From: Pegea sp. RAD2-039
Lineage: Eukaryota > Chordata > Thaliacea > Salpida > Salpidae
Assembly: GCA_034620365.1 (NCBI GenBank)
Contig: JAQGEQ010000048.1
Coordinates: 1,240,001-1,304,000 of the forward strand
Reading direction: 5' to 3'
DNA length: 64,000 bases
Shown here: piece after piece, positions 1 to 12,600 of the stretch
Position numbering within the stretch: position 1 is the stretch's first letter
How the letters are laid out: the number at the start of each line of letters is the position of its first letter
Notes under the pieces: model-generated
The model's input: only the letters and a program-made list of their open reading frames with translations
What the model was told of the DNA's origin: nothing
Databases searched by the model: none
Program-made: the position numbers and the translations under genes

Positions 1-122
1 CAACTGCTTGAATTGTTTGTTAAATAAAAATATCTAAATAAAACTTAATATCAAACTTTGAAATCAGATGAAATGGGTATTATTACGTTACTCTAGGTGA
101 TGAACTCAGCGACTCCTTTTAG

Positions 123-1193
123 GAGCAACTACATCAGTGTTTACATCAGAGACCCTAAAGGTCAAATGCTAATAAAATTTCCCAAACAACGCCAAATGAA
201 TATGCCTATGTTTACAGCCGAAAATGAAGGTAAAATTTCTTAAGCAAACAAATTTATTTAGAGTTGTAACTTATGTATCATTTCAAAATATTAGCATAAA
301 ATGCTCAATATAGGCCTCTTTTAATAATTTTTTCAGGATATTACGAGTTTTGCTTCGACAACACCGCGGATACTTTTAGCTCAAAAAAAGTTGAAGCTTT
401 TATTGCGGTTGTGGTTGCAGAAGATCCATTCAAGATTAATTTAGAGTTAGCAAAAGATGAAGAGTTAAATCAAACAATGGAGTCATACGACAACTTAATG
501 GTAAGCTGTATTTTCTTCACAGCTGATAAATGTTTTTATAACTTATAAACTTATTACAATTTTTGATTAAGATATTTTGCGCTAAATAGTTTGATGAGTC
601 ATAACTAAATGAAAACACCTATTGTATCATTTAAAAAAAATCAACCCTGCAGCTTAGGTTTTTTTCTTTTGCTTTATATAATTTCAAAAATTGTGATACA
701 ATTTGTTTACTTAAATTCGTAATTTAATTTTGAAAATATCATTGTCTAAGCAAAACTCATAGTAAGAGTGAACTTTAATAAATATTACTTTAATATTTAA
801 ATAAGTGAGCTTTATTATAATGACAAAAATGTTAAAACAGAATAAGATATCTCACATTCACTATTTCACTTCTCGAATTTCTAATCAACTTCACATGCAA
901 AGAAGATTAGAGAATGCTGATCTTGCTGATTTGTTGTCTTATCAACTCACGATTAGACGGTAAGTACAAATAGAAAAATAGAATTCTCTTCTCATAACAG
1001 CAAATATCATGCAAGAAAGCTCTTTTTCGGTCGAAACTGTTTTTGAACTTTTTGTTTGTTTTCTAATTCTCTACAAACTTTCAGATATTCTATTTTAACA
1101 ATATTAGTCATAATTTCTGTGGCTTATTTTCACACATGGAGTATCAAAAGATTGTTCGAAAATCAATCAGCTAAACAAGTTACAAGAGCTTGA
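123..1193 (+). CDS. p24/TMED family cargo receptor, 3' part (4 exons in window)
   Basis: Exons 123-229, 337-500, 841-959 and 1085-1193 join in phase; the 5' end lies off the window. The product is a p24 protein, a type I membrane cargo receptor of COPI/COPII vesicles cycling between ER and Golgi. Visible parts are the second half of the lumenal GOLD domain (with YYEFCFDN, containing one of its cysteines), a coiled-coil stalk (around SRISNQLHMQRRLENADL), one membrane span in the last exon (YSILTILVIISVAYFHTW) and a short cytosolic tail with the LFE motif typical of p24 tails. The stalk and tail look closest to the gamma group (TMED1/3/5/7), but the signal peptide and first half are missing, so the exact paralog is open. 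The introns are short and AT-rich. Family call is secure; subfamily is inference. Confidence 0.88.
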
Positions 1194-3522
1194 GACCAAT
1201 GATGTAATATTTAATGATGTTTTATTGTTGATTCGTTCAAATTCAATTTTTCAATTCAAACTTTGATTAGTAGCTCGTTTTAAAGCTAAATGAATTTTAA
1301 GTTGTTTGCGGAAAATTAATTTCTTTACAAATTCTAAGCTTTTTAAAATGAGTTAATTTAGTAGCTAAAAATAATATCTTTTGTATACTATAATAAATTC
1401 TAGTGTTTACTGCAATTAGAGTTTCAATTTAAATGCTTGTTTAGCTTAGTATAACAAAACTTATAAATACGTTCTGCTTTTATTATGATTAATTATTTCT
1501 TTTTACTGGAGATGTACTTCATGATTGCTAGACATTTTATAATTGCATAGTTTTATTTTATCTAAACAAAATACATTTTCATAGAGACTAGACATAGAAC
1601 TATAACTAGATAGCCTTCAAGTTTTGAAACAGAAAGATGATGCCTTTATAGGGATTGTACTTAAGATTATTTAATATACTCTAAATAAATAGGAAGCTTA
1701 GAAAGTTGAGTTATAATTGATTTAAAATAAATAATTACTCAAAACAAACTTTATACGTAAAATTATTTTGTTGTCTTTTAGGCTAATTTTTCTTTCAAAT
1801 ATATACCAATCAACGAAATAATATTTTGCTCTTCGAATATAACCTGTGCGAGAGAGTAAATAAATTTTTAAAGGTTTTTAAAAGAAAGAAAGGGACAATA
1901 AAGCTTTTTAAAATCAATTTGAAAGATCTAAAGACTCGGTGAAGGATTAAGTAGGCTCATTTATAATTTTAATACAAATTTGAAAATAGAATGATAATTG
2001 CCTCTAACTTATTTTTTGACTGAGCTTCAGGCGGAAGCAGGAAATCTAAATGCTATTCTTCCTTAATGCCTGCGTATAGGATTTAAATGGAAAGCAGCGT
2101 ACTCTGAACTACTCCCCTTTAAAGTCCGATGTTCAGGACAATACCTAGTGTAAATTGATACTAAGGTTAATAGATCTTTGATCTGGATTTACTCTTATAG
2201 CCGTAACTTCTGAGGAAAGTGGTACTTTTTATCCATAGTTAAGTTAATTAATGTAGCTAAACCAGCTGTAGACTGTAAACCAAATGTAGACGTGTCATAC
2301 CTTGAGCGATGAGATGGAATTCAAATCCACGCTTTCAAAGAGCAATGAATTTGATAATTGACTACATACTCATCCACCCTTCACTTTATCAATGAATCGT
2401 CAATTCGGTCGTTTAAAACAGTATTTTAAGTCATTTTTTGTAAGCGAACAGCTTCGCTTAGATTAAAAAATCAAAGAGTTTTAAGAATTGTGTAAGCATA
2501 TTTATCTCTAATTTGTAATGTTTATGTTATGAATTTGAATATATGCTTAATTTTCACAAACTTGATAGCGAAATGAATATGCTATCTGTTGCAAAAGTGG
2601 TGAAACTACTGATTCTAAACATTAAGACTTTATTAATAAAAATATTTTTTACTAAAGAAAATTTGTTGAGGTTCTTATGAGCTGAATAATATAAAATAGT
2701 GTTTCAGTACATTTTATCTTTCTTTCGAAATTGTAATGCAAAAAGTAATAAGGTAAAAATACCCAAGTTCAAATTTTTAAATAAGTCAAACTAGTTTGTT
2801 GGCTGATTATTTACAGGCCATCTACATATTAAGACAATTTGTTTGCTTAAAACTAAGAGATGTTTACAATATGTTAAGCTATATAAACATAAAAAAAATG
2901 AAACTTTTATCTTATAAATAAAAATAAATTGAAAGCTCATTATGTTAATGTAGTAAAAATAAAATAAAAACTATCTAAAAACGAAAATACTAAATAGAAC
3001 TAATAGTTTAATGATTACTTTTTTATAATAGCATTGTAAAATCTTTAAGCTTATTATTTTCTATTATATATATTTTTTAAATAAAAAGTATTCTGATTTC
3101 ATAAAGGTAGAAAAATAAGCATATCTACATTTTTTGTTCTATAGTTATAAATATTAACTTATATCATCTGAAAAAGCAGTTATTTATTAATAAATAAATA
3201 AAACTTGTTGTATACCCCAAAAAGAATAAATCAATTTATTCTGTTGCCAATTATAGTATTATTTAGTTTTATTTTTTTGCTGTAATTTTTATTTTTACTT
3301 TTAATTCTTAATTAGTACAATTTATAAAGTTTTTATGTTATGAACTTCAGAAAATAAAAACTTTTTTAACATTATAGTTTCAACTGTGATTTTATGTTAT
3401 ATTTAATAACAAAGTACTGTTACTGGTAACAAATTGTAAAGCTCTTATAGTAATCAAAAAAGTTGAAAATAGTTCCACGTAAGTAATGCTAAATTTTATT
3501 TAAGGATCTTCTAATTAGGCTG
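1194..3522. other. intergenic, no gene seen
   Basis: AT-rich sequence between the TMED stop codon and the J-domain gene, both on the plus strand. No open frame with coding character was found. A slightly less AT-rich patch at about 2030-2460 holds a short tRNA-like B-box motif (2299-2339) and may be an old repeat insertion. Confidence 0.5.
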
Positions 3523-4422
3523 ATGTTAATTATTGAAAAATGGGTCCCTATAAATTTGCTTAAAAGAAAAGTATGCGGAAGGCAATTTCTGAATTTTCAA
3601 CAAAAAAAGTTTTCTTTGTGTCTAATACTATGTGAAAAATTTACAGATTACTACAAACTTTTAGAAGTCTCTCCAACTTCAACGCAACAAGAAATCAAAA
3701 AGCAATTTTATAAAAAGTCAAAAGAACTTCATCCTGATAGTGTGACTAGTGCTAAAGCTGATCAAGACCAATTTATCAAACTGAAGTTAGCTTATGAAGT
3801 TTTAAGTGATATAAAGACTAGACAAGATTATGACTCTTATCAAAAATCAGCAGATAATTTATCTAAAACATATAATGAATGGAAAAGTTCTAATACAACT
3901 TATAATAGAACATATAGCAACATAAACACAGATGTTCATGGAATGAGATATGAAGAAAAGAGAAAACCTCAAAATAAAACAGTTGCCTTAGATCTTACAA
4001 TAATATTTACAGTCTTTTTGGGTATTTTGTATGTTATAAAAGATGAGTATGAACGTTCAAAGAAAGGTATGAATACTGTGTACAATGCTTTCAAGTATAG
4101 AAAGTTTAATGCTAGTTTTGCATCAAGTGAATATGAAACTGATGGTCGTCTTCAAAATTTTTCAACTGATAAGCCACAAAAAAATGCCACTTCTAATTCC
4201 TTTGGAAAGATAAAGGTAAAAGATAAGAAAGAAAAAAAGACTGAAAAAACAGAAAAGAAAAAAGAAAAAAAACGGTCCTTAAATAAAAAGAAATCGAAAA
4301 ATAAAAATCATTTGAAGAAATCTAAGCCAGACACAGATTTATCAGCTTCTGAGGAAGTTGTTTCAAAATCAAATGAAACAAAAAAGACAAATATTGAAAT
4401 AGATGATATCAAAACTTGGTAA
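3523..4422 (+). CDS. membrane-anchored J-domain (DnaJ) protein, DNAJC4-like
   Basis: Single open frame of 299 codons. A J domain spans about residues 42-106 and carries the HPD tripeptide (residues 70-72), so it should stimulate the ATPase of an Hsp70 partner. A hydrophobic segment at about 154-172 is a likely membrane span, and the last third is very lysine-rich (about residues 225-275). A J domain near the N-terminus followed by one membrane span resembles DNAJC4, but the tail is not conserved enough to prove orthology. The 40 residues before the J domain are partly hydrophobic and could be a targeting sequence. The start is uncertain: an acceptor-like ctaattag lies just upstream of the first ATG, so a 5' exon or trans-splicing is possible. 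An AATAAA lies about 100 nt after the stop. Confidence 0.82.
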   Translation: MLIIEKWVPINLLKRKVCGRQFLNFQQKKFSLCLILCEKFTDYYKLLEVSPTSTQQEIKKQFYKKSKELHPDSVTSAKADQDQFIKLKLAYEVLSDIKTRQDYDSYQKSADNLSKTYNEWKSSNTTYNRTYSNINTDVHGMRYEEKRKPQNKTVALDLTIIFTVFLGILYVIKDEYERSKKGMNTVYNAFKYRKFNASFASSEYETDGRLQNFSTDKPQKNATSNSFGKIKVKDKKEKKTEKTEKKKEKKRSLNKKKSKNKNHLKKSKPDTDLSASEEVVSKSNETKKTNIEIDDIKTW

Positions 4423-4518
4423 TCAGAGGATGCCTCAAAATATTAGCTTAAAAATAATTACAAAAAATATTTGGAAATATTTAACTTCTATTTTATTTAC
4501 CTAACTTATATTTTTTTC

Positions 4519-4524
4519 AATAAA
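4519..4524 (+). promoter_or_regulatory. poly(A) signal of the J-domain gene
   Basis: Canonical AATAAA hexamer 97 nt downstream of the J-domain stop codon, in a T-rich context. Assigned by position only. Confidence 0.5.
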
Positions 4525-6649
4525 AATTTTATAAATATCAATTTGTAGTTATTTATTATACTTCACAGTTTAATAATATTTGATTTGGCTAATAATTAAG
4601 ATTTATCATCAATTAAGAAACAAAGTTGAAAATTTTATTTAAAATAATTTTCGACAAAAATTATTCCCGTTCCCTTTGAACAATTATTTCCTAAATATTG
4701 AAAAAATATTGTTTTGTTGGTTGGTAATCTTGGTTGGTATAGAAGTTACCTTTTACACGATATTCAGCTAGAAAGTTTAAGATGTATTTTTATTTCCTTC
4801 ATACACTTAGTACACTGAAATAGTTGTAAAATAATTTTAATTGATGCAATATTTTGGAATATAAAATCTTATCAACTAATCATAAAAACTTTGAGTTTAT
4901 TTTAAGCACACGCTTTACCATGAAGGAAGTCAGTTCTTCAATCTCTAAGATCTATCTGTAAGATATCAGGCTTTGTTTGATTGGTTGAAGAGTTTTATAG
5001 TTTAAGGGTATAAGTAAATGTTATATTTAAATGTTGTGCTTTGTTAGTATTATCAATTAAAGCTTCCACTGCATACTTGCAATGAAGCTCTTATTGTGAT
5101 ATTCATTTGGCACGTTGACAGAAGATAACTCATAAACTAAAAATAACAACTTTAGTAGGACATTGAAGACACACAAAAATAGCCACACGGTGCAAATTTC
5201 TGTTTGCTTTTACTGGAAAAATTTTGCTGATATAAACTATATAATTTGAAAGTATTTACCTTCAAGTAACATGGGTTTGTATTTTTCTTTTGTTTAATGT
5301 TTTAAAAGACTTAGTTTTTCTTTTTTAATGATTTTATAACTCAGACAACAACTTTTAAAATTATGTAATAATGTTAAAACTAAAATATTTCAATAGAAGT
5401 TGTGTAATTGTGGAAATCCTCAATAGCAACGTGTTTGTTAAACTAAATACAATTTCTACATTCAAGATAGAATCACGAACAATATGACTGAGTCATGCAA
5501 AAATTATTCAAGATTTGCTTATTTCAAAAAATAGTTTTATTTTTAATACTTAGCAATACCCGATGTACCATTGTCGGAAGTCTTTTTGCTTTTGTAGAGA
5601 AGAATTGATAATTATTGTAACATGTGCAATCTTTACATATCTTATTTGATGATTAGATTACAGAAAAAAAATATTTAGAAACTAAAATGAAAACAGAAAA
5701 TTTAAAACTCAAACGTTCCTTATAAAAGAGCTTATATGAGTTTTCTAATATTTGAGATAAACAACTTATCTATTTCACTCTTCACGAATCTTCTGTTTGT
5801 TAAAATCAAATTACAGCATATGGATAATTTCTGAAAGTTTATAGACTAAAAAAGTATAAAAAATTGAAATTTAAACGATTTAAATCAGTATTTGAAGCTT
5901 TTCATCTTAGTATCATATAGTCAGAAAAATAACAAAATCTGATTATTTCTAACCAGCAGAATGCCTAAAACTGGTTCATAAGTTTTTCAATTGACAGAAT
6001 GTTTGTTCATCAGCTTTAGACTAATTATAATTAATGATTTGTTTATTAAATTTAGAATTTCACAGCCCAAATACAAGTAAACTTAAGAAGGTCAACATTA
6101 GAACAGTACAACTTTCAAAAGATTAAAACTGTTTCAAGTTAGTGATGCATTCTAATGCTTCATTACGAAGTAAAACAAGTAAAAGAGAAATAAAACATTT
6201 TGTTCAACTTTTAGAACTTCTAAAAATTGCAAAAAAAAAACGAATAAATTTAGGATGTCATTCCAATAATGTTAAACAAAATCTTCATTAATAAAATAGC
6301 TTTTTTTGACAACCCAAATAATCTATTCACTCGTTCTATTCAAATCAAGTTTTTAATAAAATTACCTATCGTCATTTAAGAACAACTCAATAAAAGCAGA
6401 AAATAAATAAAGTTAAATCTTTCAGTAGAATATGAATACAAAAACAAAAATGACATTCAAAGTAGTAGAATTAGGAATGAAAATTACGAAGATAGTCATC
6501 AAGTTGTTACTGTTGACTCGTGCCAAAACCTATTAGGCAATTTTGCATCGCCACACATAAAATTGAAGTAGTCGATTAATGCATATATTTATGGAAAAGT
6601 AGAAAATAACAAAATAAATATAAGTTGTGTAAAACTCCGTCATGCCGAT
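4525..6649. other. tail-to-tail intergenic region, no gene seen
   Basis: Lies between the 3' ends of the J-domain gene (+) and acetyl-CoA carboxylase (-). Very AT-rich, with no convincing open frame or RNA gene. It should contain the 3' UTR of the carboxylase near its right edge. Confidence 0.5.
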
Positions 6650-9600
6650 TCAGGATTCTAAAGGTGATTCCAACAGTCTTATAACTTCTTTCTTTTGATC
6701 TAAAGAAAGAAGTTCGGCTAATTGAACAATCGAACTGACAGCGTTCTCATTATCACCATTCACCAACTGCAGAATCTGTCAACAAAATCGACTGTTTTGT
6801 AAACAGAAGAAAATCAATTATGCAAATAAGGACAAACTTTTTGAGAGATTGATTCTTTTTCTAGAATCTTGATGTTTTGACATAAGCTGGAATCAGGTGA
6901 CTTCAATTGAGATGACAACCATTCTGTAATTGCTTTATTATCTTCCCATAAGTGAGCCTACACATTAGAAGACCGTTCAGAATATTTCAGTTCTCAAAAA
7001 ATTAAACATTTTTATATCGTGAGAAGATTTTGTTAAAATGAACTTTGATTTTATGATAGGAAAGTTCTTAAAACGCAAAACAAACACATCAGCCCATTAA
7101 AACGAGATTTCAAAACATGATTAATTAGAATGATAAGAAAGTAAACATCTAAAAATCAGTTATCAGAAACTAAATGATTTAACATTTGAATTAAAAAAAC
7201 TAACGAATTTCTTGTTTCGATGAAAATTAAAAAGAATTTTCAAATTATTTCTATTATTAAAAAATCTCTTTTACAAAAGAACTGCAAATATTGATTCTAT
7301 TACAAAAATATTGACTGTGTTTAACGTATATATTTCCATTATCTATTTGAAAAACTGATTGTTTACTGAAGAAACAAATAAAGAAGCCAGTACCAGCCTG
7401 ATTCTTTCAATATCAACATTAAGTAGTTATCAGTAGTTACAAAATAAATAAATTGAATCACAAAAAGAAATGTGAAACCTTGACAGATGTGAAGTCTTCA
7501 ATAAACCATCTACTGAGCATCGTGTCAATTTGAAGAGTTGTTAATTCACTATTTGCAGATTGACATTTGATTCGAACTTCGTTTTGTAGAATTAGTCGTT
7601 TCAGTCTCCAATAGAGGTAGACACGAGAGGTTTTCCATTCAAGTACTCCTGAGACACATCCTTTTGCAAGAAGACTGCCAGGAGTATCATGAAGATCTGC
7701 AAAGTTGATGGCAATCTGATGATAGATTGGCATTAGATCTTCTTCCCGATCCATTAACTTCTTCTGAAGTATCTTCTTTTCATCTTCATTCAAATCTTCA
7801 TCAACTGAATCAAAAACAAATTTGAGAAAAAGTTTCAAATCCAAAGAATATTTCTTCACCTAGATCTTGCTTCATCTTTGCATATGTCTTATCACATCTT
7901 TCCATTAATTTGATAATTTCTTTCTTCCGGAATTTGATCTCAACAGTTCCTTGAGGTTCCAAGACTCCTCCACGGGACTCTTTATCAGCATACATCTCCA
8001 TTTGACTGAAATTGTTTTCGAAGATCACTTCAAGTTTGTCACGTGACGTGATAAACTTACGAAGAATTAATGGTAGGGTCTACTACAACCCAGGCACCGC
8101 CCCGAAGCTCAGCAAATGGTGGTATATATACTAAGACAGGTTGTCTATATTTACGAAGGGCATCCACTATATACGATCCAAACTTGAGGACCTCATCATA
8201 CATATCTACAAGCCAAACAACCATCAATTATGACCAGCAACCATCTGCAAGTAATCACCTTTCATTCCACCAGAGAAACCTCTCCAATTAGCAAACATGA
8301 TTAGCGGAAGACCTTCACGACTGAAATCGTTGATCGCTTGCGCGGTTTTGTAAGCTGAGTCCGGGTACCAGACCTACAAACAAACAATCAGAACCTTGAA
8401 GCGGACCAACCAGACTATTTACTTGTCCAGCTCGATGGACAGTCTTTTCTTCACTCTCTAAATCCGCTGGGTCAGCTGGGACGTCAACAGCAATTGACCT
8501 GGTTTCAACGGCAACAGTACCGACTGGGATACCTCCTAGTCTAGCCCGGCCCACAATTACTGTTTTGGCCCAACCGCCCATGATCTCATCAAATGATCCA
8601 TAGTCAAAGAAGCCGCTATGCCACTCCTCCGATTCTGTGGAGGATGTGGAAGATGTGATGTTGATCCGAGGATGAAAATGATCCTACCTGAGTTAGTGTA
8701 GCCGACCAATAGACAACGAGGGTCATAACCATTCTTAGATGGGCAGAAGTCGATGACACGATCAATCGTATCCGTGGGGTCAATCAGGATCGGGAGAGGA
8801 GATGTATTAGTAGCTGGGATATAAGAGAGCCACCGAAGGATCAATGAGATTCCTTCTAGATCCCAAGACACAGTTGAGTGAGAGATTCCGTTGTGATTCA
8901 TGATTTGAACGCCTCCTAATTGGTGATGAGCGTTGTAAACTTCACGCCCTAGCACCTAAGAATGAGGCGTTTATATAATTAGCGAGGTGGGCAAGGTTCA
9001 ACGGACTTTGTTTAAGGCTTGGTATCCGGTCAGGATGATATACGAAGGTTCCGTTTGAATGACACGTTGACCTAAGCGTACCAGGTACGCCCCGATTCCA
9101 ACCGCGCGGCAAGTAACCATAGAAATGGTCACTATCTGTAACAAATTGGTTCGCTTATAATCGGACCAATGACCACGAACTACTGACCTCATCATAAGCT
9201 CTCGAAGTTTCACCAGCGATGGTTCCGCTCCATTGCAGACACTTAGCACCAAAAGTGGCGTCTTGAGCGGTGATGTCGATGATTTTGTATCTTGATTCAC
9301 CATCTTCTTCTATATGCTCCGCAGCCAAAGATTTTGTGGAATTCAACTGAAGATGTTCAAATCATGAAGACACAATCAATCGGTATCTACTCAAATGACC
9401 TTCTTGAAGTCATGAGGAGTGAGGTAGAGGTAACGAAACCCTTTATGGTAGTCATTTTCATCGACCCACGCAACTCGGAAGAGATTTTTCACTTCATCAG
9501 CAAGTCCTACTCTTGCTCCACTATTAGCTGAGATGTAGACTCGGGGAACTCCCTGAAAGATCATGTCTTAATACTCAACTTGTGTGGGAATGATGAAGTA

Positions 9601-12600
9601 CTTGATGACGAGCTAACTCAGATGCTTTTTGATACAAGAGATCTTCTTGAGGTCCAAATGATCCATTGTTACATGTGATGTCATTGGAAATGAGGATGAT
9701 ATTTCTTCCGTTGCTGTATTCAGGAGTACAAAGAGTAATCTTCCAAGCAACCATCGCAATCTGATCATCAAAAAGATGATTTAAAAGTTGAAAATTGATT
9801 GGATTGAAACCTCGTTGTCTCCATGTTGTCGGTTCACTTCAACCAAGTTCCCTTTCACATCTAGGATCAGTTCCACAGCTGTGACCTGAAAATCATCGGA
9901 ATTATGAAAAATATAAACTGAGTTCGAAGCAGGGTACCAAAGTTTCAGGGATGTTGACGCCCCATCCGGCTTTCTTCGCGTATTCTTGCCATGAGGCCCC
10001 CAGCGCTCTCTTCAACATCTCTAGGAAGTCATACACGTAAGTAGTCCCCAGGTTTTGTGCTTTGAAGCGTTTTGCTTGCAACAAATCTTTGGTGACATAA
10101 GCGGTGCTGGTCAGCATACCGTTCAACGGACCAGGTCTGGTCAAGTTGTGGGCTTTAAACGCGGTCTGTGAACAGTAAGAAAGTAAACTTGAGGTCCAGC
10201 AAGAACTGACAGGTAATCTACTTGTCCCGTTCCTTTGTCTGTAACTTCATAATATAAACTTAGATCGAGATAGTAGCCCGCATCTTTAGTGAGAAAAATA
10301 CGATAAGGGATCGGTTCGCTGTCTTCTCTGGGTCTACAATATGAAGTGATAAAGACACAGAATAAAGTGATGAAGATCTACCTGATGTTGACTTTGATCT
10401 CTGCTTGCATCACCCGCAACTTCCAGAGTCGACTTCCGTAGCGTAGGACCATTGATCTGATACTTTCTTCAATTCTTAGTGGATCAACAACCACATTTCT
10501 ACAAGCACAAGTGGTTGAAGTAGAAATGGACATCTAGATCAACTCACGGCACAAAGTTCATGAAGATGTGATTACAATCAATCCTTGTAAAAGTCTGAGA
10601 AGAGAAAGCAACCTCCAGTTCATCCATTGCTTCCAATAAAAGTCTTTCAGCTTCATTATGAAGAAACTCAAATGAGGTCTCCTATAGATAGAGATCAACA
10701 AGAAGATCTAGTGGAAGATTTGGTCACCTTTGTGATCAGATCTGAGTGGCGGATGATGGCGCGAACAAAGAAGCGATGGTCCATTACTTGTGCCCCCTTC
10801 TCGACTTTTGCTGACCCGAGGTAGAGATGGAGACGATGGTTGTTGGTGGGTATTGCTTTTAAATCAAAGTTTCGCATTCGGTTCAATTCCAGTTGGAAAG
10901 CAAGTGCTGGCTCCAAGTGACGATATATGAGGTCCTCTTCAAACTATAAGTGATGACGAAAACAATTTGAAACTTCGATCAGCCAGTTTTACGTGTCAAG
11001 ACTGAACACATAAATTCTTATGTCAATATTAGAAACAAATAATCGTTGAACTTTAAGCGGCACCAATTATTGTGTTTTCATAAAAATTGCTTTACAATTA
11101 TCATAAAAAGTAATTTAGCTAAAAGCTGTCTGTGATATTTTGAGAGTAAATAATTGGTTTTAATCTATAAGTAAATTTATACAAAATTCAGATGTTTTTC
11201 TAAAATTAAAATTCTTTAATTAAAAACAAAATTCATCGGATGGTTGCATACGAAGCACACTAACCAAGTCACGTGCGCGGAATGTGAAATATTTTGGGAT
11301 CTCTTTTCTTTTATGAACAAGAAAAGTAATTCTTCTTACACCATTATCCACCAATTCAGACTAAAATAAAATGTTTTTTTCAATTTTTAGCACTTAAAAT
11401 TTGTAAATATTAAATTTTCAAAGAAATAAATAAATGATATCGATGAAATCTACACAGAAAAGTCAACTTTTGGCGAATCAAATCTTTTACAACTCACTTT
11501 TTTGGACCTGACAAATTCTAGAAACTGTTTGCTCAAAGTCTGATCATCAACACCTTTTTCAGTCGATATCGAGACATTTAGAATATGAATTGGTTCATCA
11601 GTTAGACTGTATAATGATGAAGTATCCTCATCTTTGCTACAAGTCTTGCACATCCGTGATTGAGAAGAAGCAGCCTGGAAATGGATTCCACCACCGGTTC
11701 CGTTGACAAGTTTTTTTGATGGAATAGCAGCTGATTGGAAGAAAGATTGCGTACCTCCTTTTATATCAAAGAATAAAGGTGAATTAGGTGGTGAAAAGTT
11801 GTGGAAGCATTTCATGATTGATTCAAAATGTCTGAAAGAAGTGAAAGAATAAGAAAATGGAATAAATCAATTTGATTAACTAACGATTTGAATTGATCAA
11901 AGTTGGTGAAGGCAGCCATGATGCCCATACGCTGACAAGGAGGTAGTAGAGTGTGGTCGATTCCATTCAGACCTTCACCCACACTTGCTACTTTTGGTAA
12001 TGAAGTTGTACTTAGTATTTGATATTCACGTTGTGACATCCTGGAAAATTACGAAATGAATTTGATGTCTTTTGAACTTGAAGTCCTACCTGTTGGGATG
12101 TGATGAAGGTAACATAAATTGAAACTCCAAGATTCCATGATTGGAACCGATTTCATGATGTTGAACACAGTTCAGTTCATATGCAATGTATGCTCGCCTT
12201 ACATATACCTACATCAGCAACATTTGTCAAAAATAAATAATATTGAAAGTCGAAGAGACCTCAAAAGCTGCCATTCGAACTACAGCGTTTGAATGATAGA
12301 AAAAGTCAGGAATGACATCAAAAATAAGAGTTTCAGATAAGATCAACTTTTCTAGAATTGAATGACAAATTTCAGTTCCATAATTACTAATTGATGATAT
12401 GAATATGCTCTCAACCTAAAATGTATTCAACAAAATTAGTTGGTTGCAAAAGACCTACTGCAATCAACAAGATACCTGATTGTATCGAACTTCGTAAGGT
12501 GGTTGGTTTGCTGCAATAAGAATCTGTCGTGCTCTTAAAGCAACTTTTGCATTTTGTTGTTTGCTGAGTAATGCGAGGTTTTCTAATATATCAAGTACAT

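Noticed and set aside
8557..8955. Possible frameshift in ACC because the carboxyltransferase is split into overlapping frames
   Set aside because: Each break coincides with a short GT-AG intron, and removing it restores conserved sequence (for example SGFFDYGSF after the joint).
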